DNA of 64,000 nt from Xylocopa sonorina (lineage: Eukaryota > Arthropoda > Insecta > Hymenoptera > Apidae): the NCBI RefSeq assembly GCF_050948175.1, contig NC_135206.1, positions 2,385,670-2,449,669 of the forward strand. Reading direction: 5' to 3'. The position numbers were made by a program, and so were the translations under genes. Shown piece after piece: positions 44,100 to 55,530 of the stretch. The notes below the pieces were generated by a model, which ran no database searches, was not told the origin of the DNA, and worked only from the letters and a program-made list of their open reading frames with translations. Positions within the stretch are counted from its first letter, which is position 1. Each line of letters starts with the position of its first letter.

Positions 44100-44900
44100 A
44101 CATTAATAAATTGTTTTTTTAGTGGACAGATGTGGCTATGCAATTTTAAATCTTTGAGGTGGATAGAAAAATTAATAATTTTTTTTTTATTGTTGATAAG
44201 TGAAATTTTAGTGAACAGATGTGTTTATGTAATATTAATCGTGTTTGTTTGATAGAAAAATTAATAACATTTTTTTACAAGTGGCAATTTTAGTGAACAG
44301 ATGTGTTTGTAAATTGTTAATAGAACAAATGAAATTATTATGATTTATAGTATATTATATGATTTTAGTGAACAGATGTGTCTATGGAATTTGAACACTT
44401 TGAGGTCGATAAAAAAATCAATAACTTGTTTTTATAAGTGACAATTTTAGTGAAAAGATGTGTCTATGTAATTTGAACTATTTGAGGTGGATAGAAAAAT
44501 TAATAAATTTTTTTTTTAGTGAACAGATGTGTCTATGCAATTTTAACACTTTGAGGTCGATAGAAAAATTAATAACTTTTTTTTATTGTTGATAAATGAA
44601 ATTTTAGTGAACAGATGTGTCTATGCAATTTTTATCCTTTTTGTTCGAAGGAAAAATTAATAATTTTTTTTTATTGTTGATAAATGAAATTTTTATGAAC
44701 AGATGTGTCTATGTAATTTGAATCATTTGAGGTGGATAGAAAAATTAATAATTATTTTTTACAAGTGAAAGTTTTAGTGAACAGATGTGTCTATGCAATT
44801 TAAACATTTTGGGGTTGATAGAAAAATTAATAATTTTTTTTTTACTGCTGATAAATGAAATTTTTGTGAACAGATTGCGTTTGTAATTTGTTAATGTAAT
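44100..44900 (+). repeat. ~80-90-bp satellite, about 10 copies
   Basis: Units carry GTGAACAGATGTGTCTATG, TTTGAGGTCGATAGAAAAAT, TAATAATTTTTTTTTATTG and GATAAATGAAATTTTA. ACAGATG occurs about every 70-90 bp from 44126 to 44868. The left end starts inside the unique island's TCGTCAGATGTTTCTGTGTA, so the array again abuts island-derived sequence. Confidence 0.9.
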
Positions 44901-45230
44901 AAATGGAATTATTATGATTTATGAAAATTATTCGCATAAGTCTCCATTGAGTAGTTGTCGAGTTTGAAGAAGAATTCTAATTGGTAGAGAAATTTTTTTC
45001 ATTGCTTGCCTCTTCCAATAAGATTGTTTTCTAATTGTATTAATTTTGGTCATACCTTTTAATGAACTACAAATAATTATAAATTAGTATCTTAATAGCA
45101 GAGATACTTTATCCAATTTGGAAATTTTAAATGTTAATTTCTTCTTCCCTCTTAACCCTTAAGTGCAAATTAATAAATAATAAAGTGGAAAATAATTAAC
45201 TACTTTAAAATTAATTTACTTATAAAATTA
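44900..45230. other. AT-rich spacer
   Basis: Unique AT-rich sequence; TTAACCCTTAAGTGCAAA occurs at 45154. No other feature seen. Confidence 0.4.
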
Positions 45231-45620
45231 ATCAACTACTAAATTAATCAACTTTTTTATTATCAATAAGTAACTAAAATAATAGATTGAAATTCATCAT
45301 TGTGCTAGAAATAATTATTGGTTAAAATCCCAATAAAAGATAGAATTAATAAAATATAAAATTAATTATCTGCTTTTTCTATTACCAATAGATAACTAAA
45401 ATAATAAATAAAAATTCATCATTGTGCTAGGAATAATTATTAATTAAAACCCAAATTACAGATATAATTAATAAATTATAAAATCAATCAACTATTTTTT
45501 CTAATAATAATAAATAATTAAAATAATAGATTCAAATTTATCATTGTGCTAGAAATAATTTATTATTATACAATTTTATATATTAATATAATTAATACAA
45601 TAAAATTTTATTAATATAAT
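45230..45620 (+). repeat. 122-bp tandem repeat, 3 copies
   Basis: CATTGTGCTAG is at 45298, 45420 and 45542, exactly 122 bp apart. Units include AATAATTATTAATTAAAACC, AAAATTAATCAACT and AACTAAAATAATAGATT. Confidence 0.92.
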
Positions 45621-45639
45621 TTTATATATAAATTAATTA

Positions 45640-46130
45640 AAATCCCAATCACAGATATAATTTTTTACACTGCTCGCCATTTCGAATAAGATCGTTCTCA
45701 AATTGTTATTAATTTCTAAACGACATTTAATCTCATTTAACCATAGAAAAAAAATCGAAAGGTGAAATTCGACGACGTCGACGCATTATTTTCAGTACGA
45801 AATTGCAGATCATATGATAAGCCTGGAATGCAAAGGAGTTGCGTTCTTCCGCCAGAAGTGGCTGCCAAATATTCGACTTAAAATATCGTTCTATATAAAT
45901 AATGTCAAACAGTAAGGACATTGTAAATGTGCTCTCCACCGCCGCATGTTTAACTTTGTGCAATCGATATTTAAAATAATAGCACCGAGCTAATTTCGTA
46001 CCGGGTCGTTCAATTTACAATATTATTGTCAACGACGGTTCGATCTGCCAACAAACAATTGTCGCGACAGAAAAACATCTATTATAATCGAGAATTGCTG
46101 TTATGAGCGCTGATCAACTGTTTTTAATTT
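45640..46130. other. Unique island
   Basis: Non-repetitive, GC-richer sequence. A minus-strand frame at 45733-45963 (76 codons) starts at TTG and reads HAAVESTFTMSLLFDIIYIE and so on; no family is recognised. It could be part of an exon but has no other support. Confidence 0.4.
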
Positions 46131-46744
46131 GCGGAAGGCAAGAATTAAAGTCAGAATAATTTTTAAGAAATTTTATTCTGAAAACTTTTGTTCTTCTGAG
46201 TGTCTCAACATTATATATAAATTAGAGAATTATTTTATCTAGTGGACTAAGTAATGCGAAATGTAAATCTGTGACTTTAATTAATAATTATTATAATTAT
46301 ACGAACTTTAATTAATAATTATATCTAGTATAATGGAACACTCTACTTACAATTTTTATTTATTAATCTTTGGCAATGGTTAATTTTAAAACAGATCAGA
46401 ATTATATCTACTACAATAGCTATTAGTTAATAATTAGATTTAGTACAGCCTAATTATATTTTTCATTTATCAATCTTTAACGCTCATCTATTTCAAAACA
46501 AAACAGAATTCGAATTTTAATGTATAATTATATAAAGTATTAATGTAACACTTTAATACCATTTTTTAATATTATAATTTTGTATTATACATTATATATT
46601 ATAATTTTATAATCTTTAATAAGTTAGCTTTAATATCTCTCTTACAATAATTTTACAATCTTTAGCAATAATATATATTACTTATTATAATCTTATATAT
46701 TACAATATATTATAATTTTATGATATTTAGTAATTATCCATAAC
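46131..46744. other. AT-rich spacer
   Basis: Highly AT-rich, with loosely repeated TATATTATAATTTTATAATC phrases that anticipate the left part of the satellite that follows. No gene or RNA. Confidence 0.5.
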
Positions 46745-48190
46745 AAAACAGAACCAAGCTGTTCAGATCTCTTTAAACCCCTCCTGAACTCCCCAAAAAC
46801 ACTGCACCACATCAGTTTCAACAACAAGACCAAAACTCAACACCACCCATCTCTCATTCCATCGACAGAAATAATATATTAAAATTTCATAATCCTAATT
46901 AAAAAAAAAAACCAAGCTGCTCTGATCTCTCCAAACCCCTCCTAAATTCTCCAGAAATCCTGCACCAAGTCGATCTCACCACAAAAACCCAACACCATCC
47001 ATCTCAGTGATCTCTCATTCTTTCAATAGAAATAATATATTATAATCTTTAGTAATTATTCATAAAAAACAGAACCAAGCTGCTCTCATTCTCCAAAACC
47101 CTCCACCACATCAATTTCAACAACAAGGCCCAATACCAGCCATCTCAGCAATCTCTCATTCTTTCAATAGAAATAATATATCATAATTTTATAATCTTCA
47201 GCAATTATCCATAAAAAAACAGAACCAAGCTGCTCTGATTTTTCAAACCCTTCCTCAACTCCCTAAAAACCCTGCACCAAGTCTATCTCAACAATAAGAC
47301 CCAACAACACCCATTTCAGCGACCTTTCACTCCTTCAACAAAAATAATACATTATAATTTCTAATCTTTAGTAATTATCCATAAAAGAAAAAACAGAACC
47401 AGAACCAAGCTGATCTCATTTTCGAAACGTCTCCTCAACTCTTTAAAAACCCTGCACCACATCAATTTCAACAACAAGACCCAACACCAGCCATCTCAGC
47501 GACCTTTCACTCCTTCAAAAGACATAATATATTACAATGGATTATAATTTTATAATCTTCAGCAGTTATTCATAAAAAAAGCAAAACCAAGCTGCTCTAA
47601 TCTCTACAAAACCCTCTGCACCAAGTCAATCTCACCAGCAAAACCCAACACCACCCATCTCATCCGCGAATCTCTCATTCCATCGTCAGAAATAACGTAA
47701 TTTTATATTCTTAATTAAAAAAAAAACAAAACCAAGCTGCTCTGATCTCTCAAAACCCCTCTTGAATTCCCAAAAAACCCTGCACAAAGTCAACCACACC
47801 ACTAAAACCCAATACCAACTATCTCATCCACTGATCTCTCATTTCTTCAACAAAAATAACATATTATAATTTTATAATCTTCAGCAATTATTTATATAAA
47901 AAAAAAACAAAACCAAGCTGCTCTGATCTCTCCAAACCCCTCCTGAACTCCCCAAAAACCCTGCACAAAGTCAACCTCCCCACTAAAACCCAATACCAGC
48001 CATCTCATCCACTGATCTCTCATTTCTTCAACAAAAATAACATATTATAATTTTATAATCTTCAGCAATTATCCATAAAAAAAAAAACAAAACCAAGCTG
48101 CTCTGATCTCTCCAAACCCCTCCTGAACTCCCCAAAAACCCAGCACCAAGTCAACCTCACCACAAAAACCCAACCCAACTCATCTCATCC
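46745..48190 (+). repeat. 180-bp satellite array, 9 copies
   Basis: The landmark AACCAAGCTG starts at 46752, 46910, 47073, 47223, 47403, 47585, 47730, 47911 and 48091. Full units are 180-182 bp; shorter ones (145-163) carry deletions. Units contain TGCTCTGATCTCTCCAAACC, CCTCCTGAACTCCCCAAAAA, CCCTGCACCAAGTCAACCTC, CATCTCATCCACTGATCTCT and TAACATATTATAATTTTATA. The last unit runs into the island at 48190. Confidence 0.95.
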
Positions 48191-48395
48191 ACCTTTTTCC
48201 AATTCCATCGCGAGAAACCGCAGATCTCGTCCGTTGAACCGGAAAACAGTCTCGACGTATCCCAAAATTCCCGTTTCCACGTCGTTTTCACACCGCGCCA
48301 GCTAGGAAGGCGGTCTGAACGCGACCCCAGTGGCGTTCTGCTGCTCTGTTCCTCGTCGTTGCTGCCACGAACGCTGGTACCACGCGTGCACAAGC

Positions 48396-48945
48396 GCGCA
48401 CGAGCGTATTCGATCGCACTCGATCATGTTTGCTCGCGCACAAGCGTGCACAAGCTCGTTCGAGCGTATTTGACCATGTTTGCTCGTGTTTGATCGTGTT
48501 TGATCATGTTTGCTCGCGCACAAGCGCGCACAAGCTCGCTTAAGCGTATTTGACCATGTTTCCTCGTGTTTGATCGCATTCGATCATGTTTGCTCGCGCA
48601 CAAGCGTGCACAAGCTCGCTCAAGTGTATTTGAACATGTTTGCTCGTGTTTGATCGTGTTTGATCATGTTTGCTCGCGCACAAGCGTGCACAAGCGTGCA
48701 CAAGCTCGCACAAGCTCGCTCAAGCGTATTTGACCATGTTTGCTCGTGTTTGATCGTGTTTGATCATGTTTGCTCGCACACAAGCGCGCACAAGCTCGCT
48801 CAAGCGTATTTGACCATGTTTGCTCGCGTTTGATCGTGTTTGATAATGTTTGCTCGCGCACAAGCTCGCTTAAGCGTATTTAACCGTGTTCGTTCGTGTT
48901 TGATCGCGTTTGCTCGCGTTTGATCGCGTTTGACGGTGTGTGCCA
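48396..48945 (+). repeat. 80-bp minisatellite built of 10-bp submonomers, CpG-rich
   Basis: Units read TGATCGTGTT TGATCATGTT, TGCTCGCGCA CAAGCGTGCA, CAAGCTCGCT CAAGCGTATT, TGACCATGTT TGCTCGTGTT: eight related decamers per 80 bp. The TGACCATGTT landmark is at 48471, 48551, 48631, 48731 and 48811, and a related decamer at 48881, so all spacings (80, 80, 100, 80, 70) are multiples of 10. There is no length slippage off the 10-bp register for over 500 bp. It lies inside a GC-rich island. Confidence 0.95.
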
Positions 48946-50400
48946 CGTCTTCGTGCACCGAAAACAGCCACGTCCAGCCAGCGAGGGGCTGCGACTCGGC
49001 AAGAGATCCACTCGAAGTGGGGGCACGATGCTCGAGAGTGCGGAGAGAGATGGCCTGGGTAAGTTATCACTCGCCTCTGCGCGACCAGGAATAGTCGCCA
49101 TGTGGCGGCAGCCGTGGGACTGACTATTTTCGGGTAAAGACAAATTTGGCGCGATGCGGCAGGACGCGAGCCACGGCGAGCCTCGTGGCCGCCTCAAGTG
49201 TAAGCTTACATGTGCCGGGGGGTGCCACGAGGAGGCCAATCGGATCAGCGCGGCCATTTTTAGAGGGCTCGTTCAGAAGCGGCCCGTGCACGAGCCTCTT
49301 TCGCAGCGTTCAGTCAGAGGCAGTCAGCCTGGTCAGCAGGATTCCTCGTTTCTCGCTCTTAAACCGACGAACGAGCAGCAGAATCGAGCGAGGAACGTCC
49401 AAACGCGAACGCAGACGCGTTCTGAACAGCATTTAAAGGGACTGCGAACGCTCGACACGCGCTATTGGGCTGCGCATTCCTGCTCGAACTGGACTCTTGG
49501 ATTACGTAATCGAGGAATTCGAGGAGAGAGAAGGTTCTGCGAGATCTGGGCCACGCTGTTCCGTGCTTCCTTACTTCCCATAGTGGATGCGACGTATGGA
49601 ATGTAAAGAAGTATGGAGCTGCGCCCAGCTGAGCCGTCGTCGATCGTCGTGGACGTGTCAGTTCGCAGGGTTTTCGAACGAGTACCAAGTAAAAACGTTC
49701 TACAGAGTGCGCGATGGATCGTTTACGAGGGTTTCTTTCTCTCGTAGCTCGAGCGAGGAGAATAGCCAGAAATAGAGCGAGTTCCGCGTAGTAATTCGAT
49801 ACGCTGCTCCATGTGGCCTTATCTCGCTCGTCGTTCGCCGTCATGGCCGCCATGTGGTCGCCAGGTTTATTTAAAACGCGTTCCCAGGGCTAGAGATTTT
49901 CTTCTCGCAGATGCGACTGCGAAAAAAGTGACCAGTCGACGCTCTTTCTTTTTATTCTCACAGTTCTCCGCTTCTCTGACGACGGTGCATTCGACGCGAG
50001 AGTCGAGCTTCCGGTTTTCAGAGGCTCCTCCTCGAGGAATTACGTAATCGCACGCTCGATCACGAGTCTCGCGATGGATTTCATGTTAATGTTGGCTAAT
50101 TTTATTGCAGACGGAGGATGTTTGAGCGCGGCAGGGATGGAAACGGTGGGAGGAACGCTGGGTGAAGATCGCAGAGGCGCGAAACGCAGAAATAGGACTC
50201 CTGGTGGACGGAATATTTCCAGAAACGAGTTCTCCGGTTACAGGGTCTATTTTTGAGTGCTCGCGGCCAATTAGAAGCGCGCGTCGGGGTGGGAACCGGC
50301 GGAAGATCGCGTTGGGAGGAATGAGAGGGTTCCTGGGGCGAATGCTTCTCAGAATGTGACGTCAACGAGCGAGCTGTGACGTAATTTGCTTGTGGATTTG
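48946..50400. other. Longest GC/CpG-rich unique island; likely promoter/exon region
   Basis: About 1.4 kb of unique, CpG-rich sequence, the strongest gene-like region by composition. It contains GCCAT-core motifs of the YY1/PHO type (for example CGCCATGTGG at 49097 and GGCCATTTTT near 49253), a consensus 5' splice site at 49059 and a good 3' splice site ending at 50110. ATG-started frames of 150 codons (+, 49154-49606) and 164 codons (-, 49359-49853) overlap each other, which high GC content can produce by chance. No protein family is recognised in either. Confidence 0.45.
49028..50256 (+). CDS. Candidate two-exon small protein (58 aa), speculative
   Basis: Exon 1 would run from the ATG at 49028 to 49058 and end at G|GTAAGT, a consensus donor. 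The intron would be 49059-50110 and end in CTAATTTTATTGCAG, with a branch-like CTAAT and a pyrimidine-rich acceptor. Exon 2 would run from 50111 to the TGA at 50254-50256. The splice phase (1) agrees: MLESAERDGL joins to DGGCLSAAG and the frame stays open to the stop. The product is basic and of unknown function. The junction fit is visible in sequence; expression is not. The true transcript may differ or be non-coding. Confidence 0.2.
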
Positions 50401-51000
50401 GATTTGAGGTGATCGAGAGGACGTGATCGAGAGAAAATTATTTATTATATTTGGAAATGGGAGATCTGTTTCGTCCCTTAAGTATCGTCGTTTTAACCCT
50501 TTGCAATCAAAGAAAAATTAACACTCTTCTTTTATATACATGATTTATAAGGAAAATAAAAAATATCTTGTAAATGTGTATTCGAGTTGATCGCGAGGAT
50601 GTGATCGAGTGAAAATTATTCATTAGATTTGTTTCATCCCTTAAGTATCGTTATTTTAAACCTTTGCAATTAAAGAAAAAAGTGGCACCTTTTTTTATAT
50701 ATGATTTATAAGGAAAATTGTGCTGCATTTAAATTGAGAATAAAATTGTATTATGAATCTATATTCGAGTTGATCCAGAGGACATGATCGAGAGAAAATT
50801 ATTTATTATATTTGGAAATGGGAGATTCGTTTCGTCCCTTAAGTAGCGTCGTTTTAAACCTTTGCAATCAAAAAAAAAAAGTAGCACCTTTTTTTGTACA
50901 TGATTTATAAGGAAAATTGTGCTGCGTTTAAATTCAGCATAAAAATGTTAGCAGTGGTTTTGAAGACTTCAAAAATTTCTCTAAGAAATTTTTTTTAAAG
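50401..51000 (+). repeat. ~180-bp tandem repeat, 3 copies, with TTAACCCTTTGCAATC
   Basis: GTGATCGAG-type landmarks are at 50423, 50601 and 50784 (178 and 183 bp apart). Units contain GAGAAAATTATTTATTATAT, TTCGTCCCTTAAGTATCGTC, GTTTTAACCCTTTGCAATCA, and TTATATACATGATTTATAAG. Similar TTAACCCTTTGCAAT phrases follow singly at 51205 and 51560. Confidence 0.9.
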
Positions 51001-51580
51001 GGTTAAATATGAAATTAAAAGAATTGTGTTTTATTAATCAATTTTAAATAATTTTCAAACATTGCTTGGCGAATAAAATTTGAATATGTTTCATTAGAAC
51101 ACTTTCTCTGATTATTCTCATGCAATTGTAAAATTTTTTCGTACAAGAGATTGTATTTATCTACAAACGGAAGACTCGATTCATCCCTCGAATATCGTCC
51201 ATTTAACCCTTTGCAATTTAAAAAAAAAAGTGTAATTTACAATAACATTGTATTGAATATTTATAATGAAAATTGTGCTATATGGTGTTCACTTGCACCT
51301 AAATTAAATAGAGAAAGGTTTACAGAAATTTTAAGAACTTTCAAAAGGGTTAATCTATTTGCAATATAAATTACGTTAATTTTATTCTTATATTTTCTTG
51401 ACAAGAGACAAATTTTAATAAGTTTCATTGAACTATAAATAAAATAAGAATATCCTTTTTATCGTGAGTAGACTGTTCATGCTCGTGCAAAATTATTCAT
51501 ACCAGAAATTATGGTTATTCAGTAGCAGAAGATTCGTTTCAACCCTTAAGCATCCATTTTAATCCTTTGCAATCGAAAGA
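51001..51580. repeat. Diverged single copies of the preceding unit
   Basis: AT-rich sequence with isolated words of the 180-bp unit, such as TTTAACCCTTTGCAATTT at 51202 and CATTTTAATCCTTTGCAATC at 51552, plus a reversed-looking AAAGGGTTAATC near 51344. Probably a decayed extension of the array. Two frames here (51151-51369 plus, 51559-51771 minus) are not recognised. Confidence 0.55.
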
Positions 51581-51739
51581 AGAGGTAACAGCTTATTTTT
51601 ATAGTTACATAAACAGAATTTTAGCGAACAGATTGCATTTGTAATTTTCTGAACAGAATAAATAAAGGTAATGTAATTTGTTTTTGTTCTCGTGTTATCT
51701 GCATTTTGGAGCCATCGAATTTTCAAATCCCTCGAGAGC

Positions 51740-52960
51740 AAAGGGTTTACTTTTTTTTTAGAAATATGCAAGCATCCACAGAATGCGATTGCAATGGAGC
51801 TGTAGAAGCTGTTACGATTTTATTAAAACCGATAATTTAATAAAAATAATAATCAATCATTATTAATAAAGAAATGAATAATAATTTCGTAATATTAGTG
51901 CAAAGGGTTAATTTTTTTTTAGAAACATGCAAGCATCCACAGAATGCGATTGCTCTTCTGTCAATTTCATTGAAACCTTCGAATTTTAAAATCGATGATT
52001 AATAAAGAAATTAATAATAGTTCTATAACATTAGTGCAAAGAGTTAATTTTTTTTTAGAAATATGCCAGCATTCACAGAATGCGATTTTATTGGGGCTGT
52101 AGATAATTGTAAACTCAATTTATGTCTAATAATTTTATAATATTAGTGCAAAGGATTAATTTCTTTTTAGAAGTACGCAAGTAGCCATAGAATGCGACAT
52201 TATTGGGGTTGCAGATAACTATAAAGTCAATTTATGTGTAACAATTTAATAATTTTAGTGCAAAGCGTTAATTTTCTTTAGAAATATACAAGCATCCACA
52301 GAATGCAATTGTATTGGGGTTGTAGACAACTGTAAACTCAATTTGCGTATAATAATATCATAATTGTAGTGCAAAGGGTTAATTCCCCTTATTGGAGTTA
52401 TTTTATTGGGGTTGTAGAAAACTGTAGAGTCAATTTATGTCTAATAATTTTGTAAGTCTAGTGCAAAGAATTAATTTTTTTATTGAGGTGGTAATAGTGG
52501 GGCTGTAGAACTGCAAAATCAATTTTAATTGAGATAATTTAATTGATTTCTGTATTGGGGTGATTATATTGGGGCTGTAAACACCTGTAAACTTAATTTA
52601 TGTCTAATAATTCAATAACTTTTGTACAAAGGGTTAATTTTCTTTATTGGGCTAATTATATTGGGGCTGTATACAACTGTAAACTTAATTTATGTCTAAT
52701 AATTTTATTATTTTAATGTAAAAGGTTAATTTCTTTTATTGGGGTGGCAGTAGTGGTGCTGTAGACAATTGTAAACTTAATTTATGTCTAATAATTTTAT
52801 AATATTAGTGGAAGAGATTAATTTCTTTTATTGGGGCTGTAGACTAATAACTATAAATTAAATTATGTCTAATAATTTTATAATTTTATATTGGTTAATT
52901 ATCTTATATCTAATAATTTCATAATAATAGTTTAAGTGTTAATTTTCTTTAGAAATATAC
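51740..52960 (+). repeat. ~112-bp tandem repeat with AGTGCAAAGGGTTAA
   Basis: Units carry TTTTTTAGAAATATGCAAGC, ATCCACAGAATGCGATTG, TATTGGGGCTGTAGA, AACTGTAAACTCAATTTATG, TCTAATAATTTTATAAT and AGTGCAAAGGGTTAATT. The GTGCAAAG landmark is at about 51898, 52034, 52147, 52258, 52370 and 52461. AGTGCAAAGGGTTAA is the complement of TTAACCCTTTGCACT, so this array carries in reverse the motif that the preceding array carries forward. Confidence 0.88.
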
Positions 52961-53370
52961 AAACATCCACAGAATGCAATTATATTGGAACTATAAACAA
53001 CTGTAAACTCAATTAACATCTAATAATTTTATAATTTATTATAAAATTCACTCTATGAATTAATACACATAAATAGTGCGTAATTAAAAATTTTCCTTTA
53101 TTTTTCTTAATAATTTTAAAGAATAAAAATCACTATACAATATTATTGCAACAACCACCCATCTACGATTTATAAAAATGTTCAAATAGCAATTTGATAA
53201 CGAAACATATCACGAAATGTAGATATATTTAATAATCTAATAAAATAATTAATAATTTTAATAAAAATATATAATAAATTAATTAAATACAATAAAATAA
53301 TAATAATATTTTATTAAAGATTGTAAATCGCAGATATGAGTCGAAAGAAGTTATCAAGCGATAAGAGAAC
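52961..53370. other. AT-rich spacer
   Basis: Very AT-rich sequence with AATAATTTTAATAAAA words. No feature supported. Confidence 0.45.
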
Positions 53371-53660
53371 GAAATCGAATTTAAAATGGCACGAATAGGT
53401 TCGTCGTTGGACATCTTTCTAAAGAGAAGCTTTCTCGAATGTAAAGTGCAAACTGCAAGATTATAGTCTAGCAGGTTTACGTGATGAAATTAAGAGTCGC
53501 AGAATTTTACTTATTTCAGAGGGTGCTCGTATTTATCTTACCTCCAGGAGGATCCGCTCGCGAAAGACAAAATGTAATTGCAGCCACTTGGGGCCATTTA
53601 AATATTACTGAAACGTTTCCACGCTGTAATTTTTCGAATAAAATTCATTTCGCAAGATAT
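53371..53660 (+). other. Unique island
   Basis: Short GC-richer unique sequence. A frame with ATG at 53484 runs to 53666 (about 60 codons: LRVAEFYLFQRVLVFILPPG and so on); it ends in the first unit of the next array. TTATTTCAG at 53511-53519 could be a 3' splice site. No family is recognised. Confidence 0.35.
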
Positions 53661-54590
53661 TGCTAGCTTTTTGCATGAGTGAACGCCATTACAATTTTTT
53701 TTTAATAATAATAATAATTCACATTTCAAGGTTTTTATTGTTAATTTTTCTTCCACGTATTTTGCTATTAATAAAATTAATTTGCAAGAAATTGTTACAT
53801 TTCACACGAGTAAACGCCATTATAATTATCTTGAATATTAATTATTCACATTTCAAGGTTTTTATTGTTAATTTTTCTGCCACGTATTTTGTTGTTAATA
53901 AAATTAATTTGCAAGAAATTGTTACATTTCACACCATTATATTGGACACCATTATAATTTTTTTTAATATCAATAATTTACAATTTAAGGTTTTAATCTC
54001 TCGCGTATTTTGTTATTAATAACATTAATTTGCAAGATATTGCTACTTTTTGCACGAGTGAACGCTATTACAACTTTCTTGAACATTAATAGTTCACATT
54101 TCAAGGTTTTTATTGTTAATTTTTCTTCCACGTTTTTTTTTGTTAATAAAATTAATTCTTTTGCACGAGTGAACGCCATTACAATTTTCTTGAATATTAA
54201 TAATTTACATTTTAAGGTTTTTATCTTCCATATATTTTATTGTTAATAAAATTAATTTGCAAGATATTGCTATCTTTCGCACGAGTAAACGCTATTATAA
54301 TTTTCTTCAGTAATTATTCTTCCACGTATTTTGTTGTTAATAAAATTAATTTGCAAGATATTGCTACCTTTCGCGTTGAGTGAACGCCATTTCAATTTTC
54401 TTGAATATTAATAATTCACATTTCAAGGATCTTATGGTTAATTATTCTTCTACGTACTTTGTTAATAAAATTAATTCGCAAGATATTGCTATCTTTCTCG
54501 TTGAGTGAACGCCATTATAATTTTCTTGAGTATTAATTATTCATATTTCAAGGTTCTTATCGTTAATTATTCTCCCATGTATAATTTTAT
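53640..54590 (+). repeat. ~110-130-bp satellite, about 8 copies
   Basis: Units contain TTGCAAGATATTGCTA, TTTGCACGAGTGAACGCCAT, TACAATTTTCTTGAATATTA, ATAATTCACATTTCAAGGTT and TTTATTGTTAATTTTTCTTC. The first unit's start (TTTCGCAAGATATTGCTAGC) is continuous with the island at 53371-53660. Confidence 0.9.
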
Positions 54591-54599
54591 TGTTAATAC

Positions 54600-55165
54600 T
54601 GCATTTGTAATTTAAATTTAAGAATTTTAGTAGCAGAGCAATAGAATTTAAAATACGAATGAAAAGTAGTGATAAGATTGATAAAAACAGGAAATGGTTA
54701 AGTATTAAAATAGTAATAAGAAGTAAAAGTAAAGGAGAATATTATTAAAAAAAATTCAGATCCTGAAATGCAAGCACCAAAGCAATATAATTTAAAAAAA
54801 ACAAATTTTAAATACAATTAATTAATTAATAAATTTACTTTATTAAAAATTAAATTTTAAATATAATTTAAAATAAAAGCTAATAACAAGATTGATAAAA
54901 ACAGAAAATGGTTGCTGGTTAATAAGAAATAAAAGTAAAGCAGAATATTGTTCAAAGAATTTTGGATTCTGAATGAAAATAATGAGGAGTAATAGCAAGA
55001 TTGATAGAAACGTAAAATTATTAAAAGTAAAGTATTACAGAGTATTGATAAAAACAAAAATTGGTTGCTGGTTAATAAGAAATAAAAGTAAAGCAGAATA
55101 TTGTTTAACGAATTTCAAATTCTGCAATGCAAAATTCGACAGCACAGAATTATAATTATTTTTAG
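54600..55165 (+). repeat. Degenerate AT-rich repeat, 3 copies
   Basis: ATAAAAACAGAAAATGGTT-type phrases at 54681, 54895 and 55049, each followed by TAATAAGAAATAAAAGTAAA and GCAGAATATTGTT. Spacing is irregular (214 and 154 bp). Open frames are lysine-rich by composition. Confidence 0.75.
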
Positions 55166-55530
55166 TAATGTTAATGAACCTTCCATCATATCCACGTTAT
55201 CATCGTTATCACGTCAACAGTAGGATGCAGTTCACACGAGGCCCGATACATGGCGCTGAAGGCAGAACGATAATACAGAAACTCAAAACTGACTATGTTG
55301 AAACTATTTTTAGACTATTTTGAAGCTATTTTAGACTTCTTTAACATGTGTCATAGATGGTACGCGTTAAACTTGATTTTTCAGGCCCAAATTTATTTTA
55401 TTTCTAATCCCAAAGATTGCTATCTTGGCGATGATTTAAAAAGTTAAACTTATTCCAGCGCAGCTTTTTGAGAAATGCGTACTTCTCTGAAGTTATTTAT
55501 TTGAATGGAAATTTTTTATTGCTGAAAACC
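55166..55530. other. Unique island
   Basis: Non-repetitive sequence, GC-richer at 55180-55290, with CATCATATCCACGTTATCAT and a short TTTTAGACTATTTTGAAGCT repeat near 55320. No coding frame supported. Confidence 0.4.

Noticed and set aside
49154..49853. Overlapping ATG frames of 150 (+) and 164 (-) codons
   Set aside because: They oppose each other in a GC-rich stretch where stop codons are rare, and neither shows a family signature; not called separately.
54857..55155. Lysine-rich and membrane-like frames on both strands
   Set aside because: AT-rich composition and a degenerate tandem repeat explain both; no conserved motif.
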